Shown: positions 1 through 8,456 of the stretch, in pieces | Position numbering within the stretch: the stretch's first letter is position 1 | Layout: every line of letters starts with the position of its first letter | From: Flavobacterium macacae | GTDB lineage: Bacteria > Bacteroidota > Bacteroidia > Flavobacteriales > Flavobacteriaceae | Assembly: GCF_003865365.1 (NCBI RefSeq) | Contig: NZ_RQVR01000004.1 | Coordinates: forward strand, 1-64,000 | Direction of reading: 5' to 3' | DNA: 64,000 nucleotides | Program-made: the position numbers and the translations under genes | The notes under the pieces: model-generated | Databases searched by the model: none | Seen by the model: only the letters and a program-made list of their open reading frames with translations | Told to the model about the DNA's origin: nothing

Positions 1-195
1 AAAAATAAGATGCAAATGATTGGTCATGATACACCAAGCATGCACTTCCATTCCCTTATTGTTCTGGCAAAATTCTAAACTTTCCAATACTAAATCCTTG
101 TACTCGCTGCGGGTAAAAACATCCAGCCACCCAACCACGGCAAAACTAACAAAATAGAGTCCTTCGGGATTATGGAATTTATAATTTCTACTCAT
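1..195 (-). CDS. IS200-like / REP-associated tyrosine transposase, N-terminal part
   Basis: The 65 visible codons run off the left edge of the window, so this is only the N-terminus. It reads MSRNYKFHNPEGLYFVSFAV, followed further on by a histidine-hydrophobic-histidine motif (NHLHLIF) at about residues 60-65. That is the HUH metal-binding signature of Y1 (IS200/IS605 and RAYT) transposases, which cut and join single-stranded DNA with one catalytic tyrosine. The start, an ATG at 195, sits where family members start. A GC-rich hairpin lies about 300 bp away (506-530) and could be a REP-like partner, but I cannot show that it is repeated. Confidence 0.75.
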   Translation of the reverse strand, partial: MSRNYKFHNPEGLYFVSFAVVGWLDVFTRSEYKDLVLESLEFCQNNKGMEVHAWCIMTNHLHLIF

Positions 196-778
196 TTTTT
201 AATTCAAATATAATAAAAGGCATTCTTTTTTAATGACCGGATAGTAGAAAATATAGTCACCACGTGAAGGGATTCGCGCGGTAGCGGGGGTGTATAGTTG
301 TTGTAGGATTAAAAATTAGAGTTGTATAACTATATCAGGATTTATTCATTAATCTGTATAGCTAAATTAGGACGGGACAATAGTTATTTTAGGACGGGTC
401 ACATTCCCAGATGCTCCCTATCCGAGGTATAGATAGTGCATGGCGAGTGTATGAAAACAATTATGTAAAATACAAAATCCTTCATCTAAAATCTAAAACC
501 GCGATGGCGCGGATTTGCACCCGACGCGCCAGCCGAACTGACGAAGGACTCCGGGCCCGCAATCTTTTTAAAACAAATGCTGCATAGTGATGCGCCCGCA
601 AAAAAAGGCTCCCGCAGGTATAAAATCTATAAATTTGAAAGACTGGTTCTTGGTTTTGGCGGATGGCCAAAAGGTAATGCCACCAGAAGGCTTACAGCAA
701 AGAATCAAAGAGAATTTTAAAAAGGCATTTTGCCAATAAATTTGATTTAATCGTTTAATTTCCTTATTTTTATTGAAG

Positions 779-806
779 GCTTCTCATTTTTTGGGAAGCT
801 TTTTTT
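779..806 (+). terminator. Rho-independent terminator
   Basis: GCTTC (779-783) pairs with GAAGC (795-799) and is followed by seven T residues. It would end any transcription entering from the left and insulate the MarR promoter at 859. Confidence 0.5.
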
Positions 807-835
807 AGTTTAACATAAAAATAACCCCAATCTAG

Positions 836-866
836 TATGCGTGCATAATATTTTTCCCTATATTTG
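836..866 (+). promoter_or_regulatory. Promoter -7 box and possible MarR operator for the fatty-acid operon
   Basis: TATATTTG at 859-866 matches the Bacteroidota -7 consensus TAnnTTTG and lies 17 bp before the ATG at 883. Just upstream, TATGC-GT-GCATA at 836-847 is a 5-2-5 inverted repeat placed where a repressor would block the promoter. Binding by the MarR protein encoded next door is an inference. Confidence 0.5.
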
Positions 867-882
867 AAATAACTAAAAACAC

Positions 883-1350
883 ATGAAAGACAAAACGATA
901 GACTATATTCTGAGAGCGACCTGGCAGGCTGTCGCAAGAATGTATAACGAAGAAGCCGCTAAATATGGCGCAACAATGTCCACCGGATTCGCATTGTTGA
1001 GCCTTGACAAAGATAAAGGTTCTCCCTCCACCACCTTGGGTCCAAAAATGGGAATGGAAGCCACGAGCTTGACCAGAACCCTAAAATCAATGGAAGACAA
1101 AGGCTTGATTACCCGAAAAAAAAATCCGGTTGACGGACGGGGCGTTTTGATCAACTTGACCAAATTTGGGAAAGAGAAAAGAGAATTGTCAAAAAACACG
1201 GTTTTAAAATTCAACGAAACGATAAAAGAACACATCTCAGAAGAGAAATTACAGCATTTTATTGAAGTGGCAGAAACCATCAACAACCTGATTGCTGAAA
1301 AGAAAATCTTTTTTGAGGATGACAAATTGATACAAACAACAAACAAATAA
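883..1350 (+). CDS. MarR family transcriptional regulator
   Basis: This 155-residue protein has the winged helix-turn-helix layout of MarR repressors. The DNA-binding part covers about residues 45-115, with the recognition segment around TSLTRTLKSMEDKGLITR and the wing NPVDGRGVLINLT. MarR proteins are dimeric repressors released by small ligands. The gene stops 4 bp before the start of the fatty-acid oxidation gene at 1355 and is the first gene of that operon, so the likely ligand is an acyl-CoA or a fatty acid. A 5-2-5 palindrome at 836-847, beside the promoter, is a candidate autoregulatory operator. The start ATG at 883 is preceded by a good -7 box. Confidence 0.88.
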   Translation: MKDKTIDYILRATWQAVARMYNEEAAKYGATMSTGFALLSLDKDKGSPSTTLGPKMGMEATSLTRTLKSMEDKGLITRKKNPVDGRGVLINLTKFGKEKRELSKNTVLKFNETIKEHISEEKLQHFIEVAETINNLIAEKKIFFEDDKLIQTTNK

Positions 1351-1354
1351 TAGA

Positions 1355-3745
1355 ATGAAACGACTGATTAAAAAAGTTGCTGTCATTGGTTCGGGAATTA
1401 TGGGGTCGGGCATTGCCTGTCATTTTGCAAATATCGGTGTAGAAGTGTTGCTTCTGGATATTGTGCCTCGTGAACTCACCGATGCCGAACAGAAAAAAGG
1501 ATTGACATTAGAAAGCAAAGTGGTTCGAAACAGAGTGGTCAGCGAGCATTTGGCGAATGCCTTGAAATCGAAGCCCTCGCCTATTTACCACCCCAAATTT
1601 GCCAACCGGATTACAACAGGAAACACGACAGATGATTTGGCTGAAATTGCCAATGTCGATTGGATTATCGAAGTGGTAATCGAAAGATTGGACATCAAGA
1701 AGCAAGTCTTTGAACAGATTGAAAAATACAGGAAGCCGGGTACACTGATCACTTCCAACACCTCCGGAATCCCGATCCACTTCATGAGCGAAGGCAGAAG
1801 CGAAGACTTCCAAAAGCATTTCTGCGGCACGCACTTCTTTAATCCGGCACGTTACCTAAAATTATTCGAAATCATTCCAGGGCCAAATACGGCAACAGAA
1901 GTAGTAGATTTCTTGAATGAATACGGAGAAAAGTTCTTGGGAAAGACTTCGGTCGTAGCCAAAGATACTCCGGCATTCATCGGAAACCGCATCGGTATTT
2001 TCGGAATCATGAGTATGTTTCACCAAGTCAAGGAAATGGGCTTGACAATTGAAGAAGTCGATAAATTGACCGGACCTGTTATTGGCCGTCCAAAATCGGC
2101 TACGTTCAGGACCGTTGACGTGGTTGGATTGGATACTTTGGTACACGTTGCCAGCGGAATCTATGAAAACTGCCCAGAAGACGAAGCGCACGAATTGTTT
2201 AAGCTCCCGGATTTCATCAGCAAAATGATGGAAAACAAATGGCTGGGAAGCAAAACCGGACAAGGTTTTTATAAAAAAGTAGACAAAGACATCTTGTCGT
2301 TAGATTTAGATACATTAGAATACAGAAGCGCTAAAAAAACATCTTTTGCGACGTTAGAGCTGACAAAAACCATCGATAAACCCATCGACCGTTTCAAGGT
2401 GTTGGTAAAAGGAACAGACAAAGCGGGAGAATTCTACAGAAAAAACTTCACAGGAATGTTCGCTTATGTAGCCAACAGAGTTCCTGAAATTACTGAAGAT
2501 TTATACAAGATTGACGATGCGATGAAAGCCGGTTTCGGATGGGAAAATGGCCCGTTTGAAATCTGGGATGCTATCGGTGTTGAAAAAGGAATCGAATTGA
2601 TGAAAGCCGAAAATCTAGAACCTGCAACTTGGGTTACAGATATGCTGGCTTCTGGAAATAAATCTTTTTATACCATTAAAGACGGAGCGTCTTATTATTA
2701 TGATATCGCATCAAAATCTCAGAAGAAAATTCCGGGACAAGATTCGTTTATCATTTTGAATAATATCCGCGAAAGCAAAAAAGTTTGGAGTAATTCTGGT
2801 GCTGTAATCACTGATTTAGGTGACGGAATCTTAAACTTAGAATTCCAATCGAAAATGAATACCATCGGAGGCGATGTATTGCAAGGCATCAACAAAGCCA
2901 TCGACTTGGCCGAAAAAGAACATGCAGGTTTGGTTATCGGTAATCAAGCCGCCAATTTCTCTGTGGGAGCCAACATCGGAATGATTTTTATGATGGCAGT
3001 CGAGCAAGAGTATGACGAATTAAATATGGCCATCAAAATGTTCCAAGATACCATGATGCGTGTTCGCTATTCTGGAATTCCAGTTGTAGTCGCTCCTCAC
3101 GGAATGACTTTGGGTGGCGGTTGCGAAATGAGTATGCACGCTGACAAAGTAGTAGCTGCTGCGGAAACGTATATTGGTTTGGTAGAATTTGGTGTCGGCG
3201 TTATTCCTGGTGGCGGAGGTTCTAAAGAAATGACTTTGAGAGCATCGGATCTATTCCGTAAAAATGACGTGGAATTAAATGTATTGCAAGAATATTTCTT
3301 GACTGTAGCAATGGCAAAAGTGTCGACTGCTGCACACGAAGCCTTCGATTTAGGAATTCTACAGCACGGAAAAGATATCGTGGTCATCAACAAAGACAGA
3401 CAGATTGCGGAAGCTAAAAAGCAAGCATTAATCTTGGCAGAAGCTGGATATACACAGCCTATCAGAAGAAAAGATGTAAAAGTTTTAGGAAAGCAAGCCT
3501 TGGGAATGTTCTTGGTTGGAACCGACCAAATGCAAGCAGGAAGTTACATCTCTGAACACGATAAGAAAATTGCAAACAAGCTGGCGTATGTTATGGCCGG
3601 TGGCGATTTATCAGAAGCGACTTTAGTCACAGAACAATATTTATTGGATTTGGAAAGAGAAGCGTTCTTGAGTTTATGTACGGAAAGAAAGACTTTGGAG
3701 CGAATTCAATTTATGTTGACAAAAGGAAAACCACTTCGTAATTAA
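1355..3745 (+). CDS. 3-hydroxyacyl-CoA dehydrogenase / enoyl-CoA hydratase, FadN type
   Basis: This 796-residue bifunctional enzyme should hydrate enoyl-CoA and oxidise the 3-hydroxyacyl-CoA with NAD in beta-oxidation. The dehydrogenase comes first: a Rossmann NAD motif VIGSGIMGSGIACHFANIG near residue 10, then GTHFFNPARYLKLFEIIPG. The crotonase/hydratase domain is C-terminal, with an oxyanion-hole segment ANFSVGANIGM and GMTLGGGCEMSMHAD carrying the catalytic glutamate region. That order is the reverse of enterobacterial FadB and matches Bacillus FadN (about 790 residues). It follows the MarR gene by 4 bp and precedes the thiolase and acyl-CoA dehydrogenase, which completes the pathway. Confidence 0.92.
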   Translation: MKRLIKKVAVIGSGIMGSGIACHFANIGVEVLLLDIVPRELTDAEQKKGLTLESKVVRNRVVSEHLANALKSKPSPIYHPKFANRITTGNTTDDLAEIANVDWIIEVVIERLDIKKQVFEQIEKYRKPGTLITSNTSGIPIHFMSEGRSEDFQKHFCGTHFFNPARYLKLFEIIPGPNTATEVVDFLNEYGEKFLGKTSVVAKDTPAFIGNRIGIFGIMSMFHQVKEMGLTIEEVDKLTGPVIGRPKSATFRTVDVVGLDTLVHVASGIYENCPEDEAHELFKLPDFISKMMENKWLGSKTGQGFYKKVDKDILSLDLDTLEYRSAKKTSFATLELTKTIDKPIDRFKVLVKGTDKAGEFYRKNFTGMFAYVANRVPEITEDLYKIDDAMKAGFGWENGPFEIWDAIGVEKGIELMKAENLEPATWVTDMLASGNKSFYTIKDGASYYYDIASKSQKKIPGQDSFIILNNIRESKKVWSNSGAVITDLGDGILNLEFQSKMNTIGGDVLQGINKAIDLAEKEHAGLVIGNQAANFSVGANIGMIFMMAVEQEYDELNMAIKMFQDTMMRVRYSGIPVVVAPHGMTLGGGCEMSMHADKVVAAAETYIGLVEFGVGVIPGGGGSKEMTLRASDLFRKNDVELNVLQEYFLTVAMAKVSTAAHEAFDLGILQHGKDIVVINKDRQIAEAKKQALILAEAGYTQPIRRKDVKVLGKQALGMFLVGTDQMQAGSYISEHDKKIANKLAYVMAGGDLSEATLVTEQYLLDLEREAFLSLCTERKTLERIQFMLTKGKPLRN

Positions 3746-3839
3746 TTATTTTAAATTATAAATGATGAATTTTAAATGGTTCACCATATCGTTTAAAAGA
3801 CAGTGATTTTAATTTATAATTTATAATTCAAAATTTAAA
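3746..3839. repeat. AT-rich repeat spacer, empty version
   Basis: This spacer has a left part (AATTATTTTAAA, then TGATGAATTTTAAAT) and a right part (TTATAATTCAAAATTTAAAAT) separated by about 35 bp of other sequence. The same two parts flank the four-helix-bundle gene at 5062-5418. The spacer therefore looks like the same intergenic element without its gene. Confidence 0.55.
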
Positions 3840-5027
3840 ATGATGAACAAGACAGCATACATAGTAAAAGCATACAGGACGGCCGTTGGGAAAGCGCCAA
3901 AAGGAGTATTCAGATTCAAGCGTCCCGACGAATTGGCAGCAGAAACCATTCAGTACATGATGAAGGAACTGCCTGATTTTGACAAGAAAAGAATTGACGA
4001 CGTGATGGTCGGAAATGCAATGCCAGAAGCCGAACAGGGTTTGAATGTGGCGCGCTTGATTTCCTTGATGGGATTAAAAATCGATGACGTTCCGGGTGTT
4101 ACCGTGAACAGATATTGTGCTTCAGGATTGGAAACTATCGCTATGGCAACCGCAAAAATCCAATCAGGAATGGCAGATTGCATTATTGCCGGCGGTGCCG
4201 AAAGCATGAGTTTTATTCCGATGGGCGGTTATAAACCTACTCCAGATTATGCCGTTGCCAAAGAAGGCCACGAAGATTATTATTGGGGAATGGGATTGAC
4301 TGCCGAAGCCGTTGCCAAACAATTCAATGTTTCGCGTGAAGACCAAGATAAATTCGCTTTCCATTCGCATCAAAAAGCATTGAAAGCGCAAGCAGAAGGT
4401 AAATTCGACAAGCAGATTGTTCCGATTACGGTGGAGCAGACCTACATCGATGAAAACGGAAAAAAGGCAACAAAATCGTATGTGGTAAACAAAGACGAAG
4501 GCCCGAGAGCGGATACCAATTTAGAAGCATTGGCAAAACTAAGACCTGTTTTTGCCGCGGATGGAAGCGTTACTGCCGGAAGTTCGTCTCAAATGAGTGA
4601 CGGTGCCGCTTTTGTAATGGTAATGTCGGAAGAAATGGTCAAAGAATTAAACTTGGAACCCATTGCCAGAATGGTAAGCTATGCTGCCGCAGGAGTTGAA
4701 CCAAGAATTATGGGGATCGGCCCAGTGAAAGCAATTCCGAAAGCATTGAAACAAGCTGGAATGTCGCTAAATGATATGGAGTTATTCGAATTAAACGAAG
4801 CGTTTGCATCGCAATCGTTGGCGGTAATTAGAGAATTAGGAATCAATCCAGATATCGTGAATGTAAATGGCGGAGCAATTGCTTTGGGTCATCCTCTTGG
4901 TTGTACGGGAGCGAAACTTTCAGTGCAATTATTCGACGAAATGAAACGCAGGGGAAACAAATACGGAATTGTAACGATGTGTGTGGGAACAGGTCAAGGA
5001 GCCGCTGGGGTTTATGAAATTTTTTAA
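3840..5027 (+). CDS. fadA: Acetyl-CoA C-acyltransferase (thiolase)
   Basis: This 395-residue thiolase should cleave 3-ketoacyl-CoA with CoA in the last step of beta-oxidation. The nucleophile is Cys93 in NRYCASGLET. His351 lies in GHPLGCTGAKL and the second catalytic Cys381 in CVGTGQGAAG. Length and motif spacing are normal for the family. The next codon is also ATG, so the start could be at 3840 or 3843. It lies between the FadN-type enzyme and the acyl-CoA dehydrogenase in one operon. The symbol follows its role; fadI would describe it equally well. Confidence 0.9.
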   Translation: MMNKTAYIVKAYRTAVGKAPKGVFRFKRPDELAAETIQYMMKELPDFDKKRIDDVMVGNAMPEAEQGLNVARLISLMGLKIDDVPGVTVNRYCASGLETIAMATAKIQSGMADCIIAGGAESMSFIPMGGYKPTPDYAVAKEGHEDYYWGMGLTAEAVAKQFNVSREDQDKFAFHSHQKALKAQAEGKFDKQIVPITVEQTYIDENGKKATKSYVVNKDEGPRADTNLEALAKLRPVFAADGSVTAGSSSQMSDGAAFVMVMSEEMVKELNLEPIARMVSYAAAGVEPRIMGIGPVKAIPKALKQAGMSLNDMELFELNEAFASQSLAVIRELGINPDIVNVNGGAIALGHPLGCTGAKLSVQLFDEMKRRGNKYGIVTMCVGTGQGAAGVYEIF

Positions 5028-5061
5028 AATTATTTTAAATGATGAATTTTAAATTTTAAAG
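5028..5061. repeat. Left flank of the four-helix-bundle insertion
   Basis: AATTATTTTAAATGATGAATTTTAAAT repeats, with small changes, the left part of the spacer at 3746-3839. It immediately precedes the GTG start at 5062. Confidence 0.5.
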
Positions 5062-5418
5062 GTGAAGAACGATAACTTAATAGCAGTTAAGACTTTCGAA
5101 TTTTCTCTTACTATAATCCAATTATTTGTGGAATTAAAAAGAGAAAACGAATATATTATTTCTAAGCAGGTTTTAAGATCATCAACAAGTATTGGAGCAA
5201 ATGTGGAAGAAGCAATTGCAGCACAATCAAAGAGAGATTTTATAAATAAAATGTCCATTGCATCAAAAGAAGCAAGAGAAACGAAGTATTGGTTAAGATT
5301 ATTAGACAAATCAGAACTAACAAAAATACCAATTACAACTTATTTAATAGAAATCGAACACATCATCAATATCATAACCAAAATAATAAAGACATCCCAT
5401 GAGTCGATTACAAAGTAA
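5062..5418 (+). CDS. Four helix bundle protein (23S rRNA intervening-sequence type, TIGR02436-like)
   Basis: This 118-residue all-helical protein carries the family core LRSSTSIGANVEEAIAAQSK followed by the SIASKEARETKYWLRLL segment. Homologs are encoded in 23S rRNA intervening sequences, and related proteins (Avd) occur in diversity-generating retroelements. The biochemical role is unclear; nucleic-acid binding is usually suggested. The start is GTG at 5062. The gene sits inside the beta-oxidation operon but has no metabolic link to it, and AT-rich repeats flank it on both sides. It therefore looks like a passenger that entered the operon. Confidence 0.85.
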   Translation: MKNDNLIAVKTFEFSLTIIQLFVELKRENEYIISKQVLRSSTSIGANVEEAIAAQSKRDFINKMSIASKEARETKYWLRLLDKSELTKIPITTYLIEIEHIINIITKIIKTSHESITK

Positions 5419-5465
5419 TTTAAAATTTATAATTCAAAATTTATAATTCAAAATTTAAAATAATA
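5419..5465. repeat. Right flank of the four-helix-bundle insertion
   Basis: Two tandem copies of TTTATAATTCAAAA end in TTTAAAATAAT, matching the right part of the spacer at 3746-3839. The next gene starts at 5470. Confidence 0.5.
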
Positions 5466-5469
5466 TCAA

Positions 5470-7275
5470 ATGGCTGATACAATCGAAAAACAGGTTACGC
5501 GAGGAGGTCAATTCCTTGTAAAAGAAACAAAAAGCGAAGACATTTTTACTCCAGAAGATTTTTCGGAGGAGCAATTGATGATGAAGCAAATGGTAAAGGA
5601 ATTTGTAGACAAAGAAATCTGGCCGAACAAAAACCGCTTTGAAAACAAAGATTACGCTTTCACGGAAGAATGCATGAAAAAAGCAGGCGAATTGGGACTT
5701 CTTGGAGTTGCCGTTCCGGAAGAATATGGCGGATTGGGAATGGGATTTGTCTCCACGATGCTGGTTTGCGATTATATTTCGGGCGCGACAGGTTCGTTTT
5801 CAACCGCTTTTGGAGCACATACCGGAATCGGCACCATGCCAATTACCTTATACGGAACGGAAGAACAAAAGAAAAAATACGTACCGAAACTCGCTTCTGG
5901 CGAATGGTTCGGAGCCTATTGCTTGACAGAACCGGGAGCGGGATCGGATGCCAATTCAGGGAAAACAAAAGCCGTTTTATCAGAAGACGGAACGCATTAT
6001 AAAATCACAGGACAAAAAATGTGGATTTCTAATGCCGGTTTCTGTAGCGTTTTTATTGTTTTTGCACGAATTGGTGATGATAAAAACATCACGGGCTTCA
6101 TCGTAGAAAATGATCCTGCAAACGGAATTTCGATGAATGAAGAAGAACATAAATTAGGAATCCGCGCCTCTTCTACTCGTCAGGTTTTCTTTAGCGATAC
6201 AAAAGTTCCTGTTGAAAACATGCTTTCTGAAAGAGGAAACGGTTTCAAAATTGCCATGAATGCATTGAATGTAGGCCGTATCAAATTAGGTGCCGCCTGT
6301 TTAGATGCACAACGACGTGTGACTTCGGGAGCTGTAAAATATGCTAATGAAAGGATCCAGTTCAATACGCCGATCGCTAATTTTGGAGCGATTCGTTCTA
6401 AGATTGCAGAAATGGCCGCTTCGTGCTATGCAGGAGAAAGCGCGGCGTATCGTGCTGCCAAAAATGTGGAAGAACGAATCGATGCACGAGTTGCAGCCGG
6501 TGAAAGCCACCAAGATGCTGAATTGAAAGGCGTTGAGGAATTTGCCATTGAGTGCTCCATCTTAAAAGTAGCGATTTCTGAAGATATTCAGAATTGTGCC
6601 GACGAAGGAATTCAAATTTTAGGAGGAATGGGATTCTCTGAAGATACCCCGATGGAAAGTGCCTGGAGAGATGCGAGAATCGCCAGAATTTATGAGGGAA
6701 CAAACGAAATCAACCGCATGCTTTCTGTTGGAATGTTAGTTAAAAAAGCAATGAAAGGCCATGTCGATTTATTAGGACCTGCAATGAAAGTGCAAGAAGA
6801 ATTGATGGGAATCCCTGATTTTAACACGCCTGATTATTCTGAACTGTTTGCAGAAGAAAAAGAAATCTTGGGCAAGTTGAAAAAAGTGTTCTTGATGGTA
6901 GCCGGTGGCGCTGTTCAAAAATACGGACCCGAATTAGACAGCCACCAACAGTTATTGATGGCCGCTTCTGATATCTTGATTGAAATTTATATGGCAGAAT
7001 CGGTGATTTTGAGAACCGAGAAACTGGCTAAATCAAAAGGAGCTGAAAATGTAAAAGAGCAGATCGCCATGGCACAATTGTATTTATACAAAGCGGTTGA
7101 CATCGTAAATTTAAAAGGAAAAGAAGGAATTGCTTCTTTTTCTGAAGGCGATGAACAGCGCATGATGCTAATGGGATTGAAACGCTTTACAAAATACACC
7201 AATCTTCCAAATGTGGTGGCTTTGAGCGAAACGATTGCTTCAAAATTAATTGAAGAAAATGAATATTGCTTTTAA
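5470..7275 (+). CDS. Acyl-CoA dehydrogenase
   Basis: This 601-residue flavoprotein should catalyse the first step of beta-oxidation, forming trans-2-enoyl-CoA. The N-terminal helical domain is followed by the FAD/substrate segment YCLTEPGAGSDANSGKTKA and by KMWISNAG. The helical C-terminal domain has GGMGFSEDTPMESAWRDARI and IYEGTNEINRM. About 200 extra residues follow the usual 380-residue core, as in long acyl-CoA dehydrogenases such as Bacillus FadE. It is the last gene of the operon and is followed by a strong terminator. Confidence 0.9.
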   Translation: MADTIEKQVTRGGQFLVKETKSEDIFTPEDFSEEQLMMKQMVKEFVDKEIWPNKNRFENKDYAFTEECMKKAGELGLLGVAVPEEYGGLGMGFVSTMLVCDYISGATGSFSTAFGAHTGIGTMPITLYGTEEQKKKYVPKLASGEWFGAYCLTEPGAGSDANSGKTKAVLSEDGTHYKITGQKMWISNAGFCSVFIVFARIGDDKNITGFIVENDPANGISMNEEEHKLGIRASSTRQVFFSDTKVPVENMLSERGNGFKIAMNALNVGRIKLGAACLDAQRRVTSGAVKYANERIQFNTPIANFGAIRSKIAEMAASCYAGESAAYRAAKNVEERIDARVAAGESHQDAELKGVEEFAIECSILKVAISEDIQNCADEGIQILGGMGFSEDTPMESAWRDARIARIYEGTNEINRMLSVGMLVKKAMKGHVDLLGPAMKVQEELMGIPDFNTPDYSELFAEEKEILGKLKKVFLMVAGGAVQKYGPELDSHQQLLMAASDILIEIYMAESVILRTEKLAKSKGAENVKEQIAMAQLYLYKAVDIVNLKGKEGIASFSEGDEQRMMLMGLKRFTKYTNLPNVVALSETIASKLIEENEYCF

Positions 7276-7296
7276 CCAAAAGCTTTAACCAATAAA

Positions 7297-7324
7297 AAAC
7301 CGCTGATTTCTCAGCGGTTTTTTT
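7297..7324 (+). terminator. Rho-independent terminator of the fatty-acid operon
   Basis: AAACCGCTGA (7297-7306) pairs perfectly with TCAGCGGTTT (7311-7320) across a TTTC loop and runs into seven T residues. Confidence 0.9.
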
Positions 7325-7352
7325 GTTTTTAGTGCAATTTTATTTCTTTTTC

Positions 7353-7523
7353 TTATAACGGCTTTCTACCCGAAATAACTCTTAGCAATACAATGATAAT
7401 TGCAATTACTAATAAAATGTGGATTAATCCTCCTGTTGCGATTCCTGCTCCAAGAACTCCGAAGAATCCTAATGCCCAAATAATGACTAGAATCACTGCG
7501 ATTGTATAAAGTAAATTTCCCAT
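7353..7523 (-). CDS. Small lmo0937/DUF5670-type membrane protein, copy 1
   Basis: A 56-residue protein starting MGNLLYTIAVILVIIWALGF forms two hydrophobic segments around a glycine-rich turn and ends in RVISGRKPL. Proteins of this lmo0937-like family are often stress-induced, but their function is not known. It lies 34 bp downstream of the DUF4142 lipoprotein gene at 7558 on the same strand. The pair is duplicated next door at 8290-9050, where the small protein differs by a 4-residue shorter middle and scattered substitutions. Confidence 0.85.
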   Translation of the reverse strand: MGNLLYTIAVILVIIWALGFFGVLGAGIATGGLIHILLVIAIIIVLLRVISGRKPL

Positions 7524-7557
7524 AATTGTTTGTATTTAATGATTGGTTATTGGTTTA

Positions 7558-8154
7558 TTATTTTCTTGATTTTGAAATCAAATTGTTGATCATATCAAAA
7601 TGACCTTGCAAGTCGACTACTTTTTTATCCAGCCAGGCTTTCACTTCTGGATCTTTAACTTTTGAAGCTTCTCCTTGATACTTTTGAATCGCATCTCTGT
7701 GAGAAGTAATTGCTTTGTCAATATATTCAACATCAAATTCTTGACCTTTCTTTTTATCCAAGGCCTCAACTTGAGACATTCCGTCAGCTGTCAAAGTCGT
7801 CGGAACCGAAATTCCTCTTTCCTTAGTTGCTTCACTTAACTCTTTTAATGAAGCAGTATGCCCTTCAGCAATTTTCTTTGCTAAATTTTTAACGTCAGGA
7901 GAAACAGCTCTTTTTTGGGCAAGAACAGCCAATTCTTTTTGCGCCAATTCAAATTCGGCTAAATCAATGAATACTTTTGAATTGTCCTCTGCTTCGTTTA
8001 GCACTACTTTTGCATTCTCGACAGCAGTTTCGTTTTGTTCTTCTGCCACTTCTTTTGAATCTACCGTAGCAGTTTCATTTTTACAAGATGTGAATGCGAT
8101 GGATGCGAATAAAGCAGTTGCTAACAATGATTTTCTGAATGGTACTTTTTTCAT
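7558..8154 (-). CDS. DUF4142 domain lipoprotein, copy 1
   Basis: This 198-residue protein has a lipoprotein signal (positively charged start, hydrophobic stretch, then AFTSCKNE with the lipobox cysteine at about residue 24). An acidic linker follows and then a helical DUF4142 domain containing LAKKIAEGHTASLKEL and YIDKAITSHRDAIQKY. DUF4142 resembles a ferritin-like helical bundle, and the family is linked to stress responses without an assigned activity. It is likely anchored in the outer membrane facing the periplasm. The second copy at 8457-9050 has the same layout but clearly diverged sequence. Confidence 0.87.
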   Translation of the reverse strand: MKKVPFRKSLLATALFASIAFTSCKNETATVDSKEVAEEQNETAVENAKVVLNEAEDNSKVFIDLAEFELAQKELAVLAQKRAVSPDVKNLAKKIAEGHTASLKELSEATKERGISVPTTLTADGMSQVEALDKKKGQEFDVEYIDKAITSHRDAIQKYQGEASKVKDPEVKAWLDKKVVDLQGHFDMINNLISKSRK

Positions 8155-8289
8155 AATTCTGTTTTTTACTGGATTAGAATTTATTAATTGTTTAGAATTT
8201 TAAATTTACCGCTTGCCTTTAAAAAACATCTTACAGAATTAATATAAAAAATTACAGCATTTAGGAAACCTATTATTAAATCATTTTAT

Positions 8290-8448
8290 CTAAAGTGGTT
8301 TTCTTCCTTGAATAACTCTCAAAAGCACCACTATGACTGCGATTACTAATAAAATATGAATTAAGCCACTGGCAACAAAGCCTCCTAAAAATCCGATGGC
8401 CCAAATGATAACTAAAATAACTGCGATTGTGTAAAGTAAATTTCCCAT
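8290..8448 (-). CDS. Small lmo0937/DUF5670-type membrane protein, copy 2
   Basis: A 52-residue protein reads MGNLLYTIAVILVIIWAIGF, then a shorter glycine-rich turn, then a second hydrophobic helix ending RVIQGRKPL. The first 17 residues are identical to copy 1 at 7353-7523. It follows the DUF4142 gene at 8457 by 8 bp and is probably translated from the same message. Confidence 0.85.
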   Translation of the reverse strand: MGNLLYTIAVILVIIWAIGFLGGFVASGLIHILLVIAVIVVLLRVIQGRKPL

Positions 8449-8456
8449 AATTAAGT

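Larger units (their letters stand above)
196..882. other. Gene-free stretch with GC-rich hairpin and direct repeat
   Basis: I find no convincing gene in this 687-bp stretch. It contains two copies of TTAGGACGGG about 24 bp apart near 366-399, of the kind found at insertion-sequence ends. It also holds a GC-rich patch at about 500-620 that contrasts with the AT-rich surroundings. Inside that patch GGCGCG (506-511) and CGCGCC (525-530) can form a hairpin. Frames around 600-740 are open on both strands but show no recognisable family, so I read it as mobile-element debris. Confidence 0.4.

Noticed and set aside
482-670. 62-codon minus-strand frame in the GC-rich patch
   Set aside because: Several frames are open here because of base composition; none matches a known protein and the region looks like mobile-element debris.
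903-1346. 147-codon open frame antisense to the MarR gene
   Set aside because: It mirrors a clear MarR gene and has no domain of its own.
6398-6703. 101-codon antisense frame within the acyl-CoA dehydrogenase
   Set aside because: Antisense to a strongly conserved gene; amino-acid composition is artefactual.
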